This document shows, one piece after another, positions 4,922 to 5,518 of a stretch of DNA of 5,518 nt. Position 1 is the stretch's first letter. Every line of letters starts with the position of its first letter. The position numbers and the translations under genes are program-made. The DNA lies in NCBI GenBank assembly GCA_035292605.1, contig DATDPT010000029.1, forward strand, positions 1 to 5,518, in the 5' to 3' direction. The stretch is from JALYNX01 sp035292605 (lineage in GTDB: Bacteria > Actinomycetota > Acidimicrobiia > Spongiisociales > ZC4RG35). The notes beneath the pieces were generated by a model. The model searched no databases. It saw only the letters and a list, made by a program, of their open reading frames with translations, and was not told the origin of the DNA.

Positions 4922-5518
4922 GTGCGTTCGCTTCGTGAGTACATCCGCCTCTACTTCATCATCGAGGCCCAGTACATAAAAGCGCGGATGCATTACCGCG
5001 CCGACTTCATCATCAGCTCGATCGGGATGTTCCTCTCGAGTCTCGTCACATTGGGGATGTTCTGGGTCCTTTTCGGGTCGATCACCGATCTCGCCGGTTG
5101 GACCCTCAAAGAGATGGTCTTCATCTACGCCTTCTACATGGTGGCCATCTCCCCGATGCAGGTCCTTTTCGATCACATCTGGCAGCTTCGGTTCCATATC
5201 GAGGAGGGCAGCTTCATCAAGTATTACTTCCGTCCCCTCAACATGATGTTCTATTACATGTCCGAGATGTTCGATATCAAGGGCCTGGTCCAGTTGGTGC
5301 TGGGGATCGGTCTCCTCGCCTACGCCTCGGCTCAGATCGGGATCGAATGGACAATCGGCAGCATCGGGCTGATGCTGGCCGCCCTCATCGGAGCCTCCCT
5401 GGTCCAGATCGCAGTGGTCGTCACCGCCGCCTGCACCGCTTTCTGGCTGGTCGACTCCTGGCCCGTGCTCAGCCTCTCCTGGAGGGTGCGGGAGATTGCC
5501 CCCTATCCGATGACCATC
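4922..5518 (+). CDS. ABC-2 family exporter permease, subunit 2 (PF06182-like), 3' end outside window
   Basis: An open frame from GTG 4922 to the right edge, 199 codons without a stop. GGAGG at 4911-4915 with 6-nt spacing supports the start, which comes 2 nt after the previous stop. Predicted spans lie near 28-52, 65-85, 119-138 and 146-172. The segment FHIEEGSFIKYYFRPLN (91-107) is the same I-x-x-G-x-I/F-x-x-Y-x-x-x-P coupling motif as in subunit 1, showing the two permeases are paralogues. By comparison with subunit 1, about 60-70 residues are missing at the C-terminus because of the window edge, not a mutation. It completes the ATPase-permease-permease exporter. Confidence 0.92.
   Translation, partial: MRSLREYIRLYFIIEAQYIKARMHYRADFIISSIGMFLSSLVTLGMFWVLFGSITDLAGWTLKEMVFIYAFYMVAISPMQVLFDHIWQLRFHIEEGSFIKYYFRPLNMMFYYMSEMFDIKGLVQLVLGIGLLAYASAQIGIEWTIGSIGLMLAALIGASLVQIAVVVTAACTAFWLVDSWPVLSLSWRVREIAPYPMTI

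Noticed and set aside
1..5518. CRISPR array, tRNA, rRNA or riboswitch
   Set aside because: No regularly spaced repeats, cloverleaf or conserved riboswitch core found by reading both strands.

Overview
The window looks like a high-GC actinobacterial chromosome segment. Supporting points are strong G/C preference at third codon positions, GTG starts, several genes with no Shine-Dalgarno sequence but a TANNNT box just upstream (suggesting leaderless transcripts), and recognisable families common in Actinomycetota. An uncultured or early-branching actinobacterium would fit, but the genus cannot be read from the sequence.

Layout. (1) At 1-126 is the last 41 codons of an IS30-family transposase, entering from the left edge. 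The likely terminal inverted repeat of that insertion sequence overlaps its stop codon. (2) On the minus strand, about 1586 down to 316, is a two-gene operon: a PadR-family repressor, then a multi-pass membrane protein with the N-terminal domain often found in PadR-linked permeases. The two overlap by ATGA, and an overlapping pair of palindromes sits over the repressor's promoter. (3) Also on the minus strand, 3019 down to 1730, is a compact three-gene run: a Phd/YefM-type antitoxin, a PIN-domain VapC toxin (ATGA overlap), and, 28 bp further on with a strong ribosome binding site, a 215-residue unknown protein carrying an RNxxxH motif of the kind seen in HEPN ribonucleases. A perfect 10-bp inverted repeat lies over the antitoxin promoter. 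(4) On the plus strand from 3109 to the right edge is a divergent three-gene ABC-2 exporter operon: an ATPase and two PF06182-type permeases. The second permease is cut off by the window end.

How the genes work together. The ABC module is a self-contained exporter with a GTGA overlap between genes 1 and 2 and a 2-nt gap between genes 2 and 3. The PadR pair is probably a self-regulated membrane-stress or export module. The VapBC pair is an ordinary type II toxin-antitoxin. The point that merits attention is the third gene of that run: if it is a true HEPN RNase, the operon would encode two different RNase folds (PIN and HEPN) behind one antitoxin and one operator. The region between the IS remnant and the ABC operon therefore reads as an accessory island next to a more stable transporter operon.
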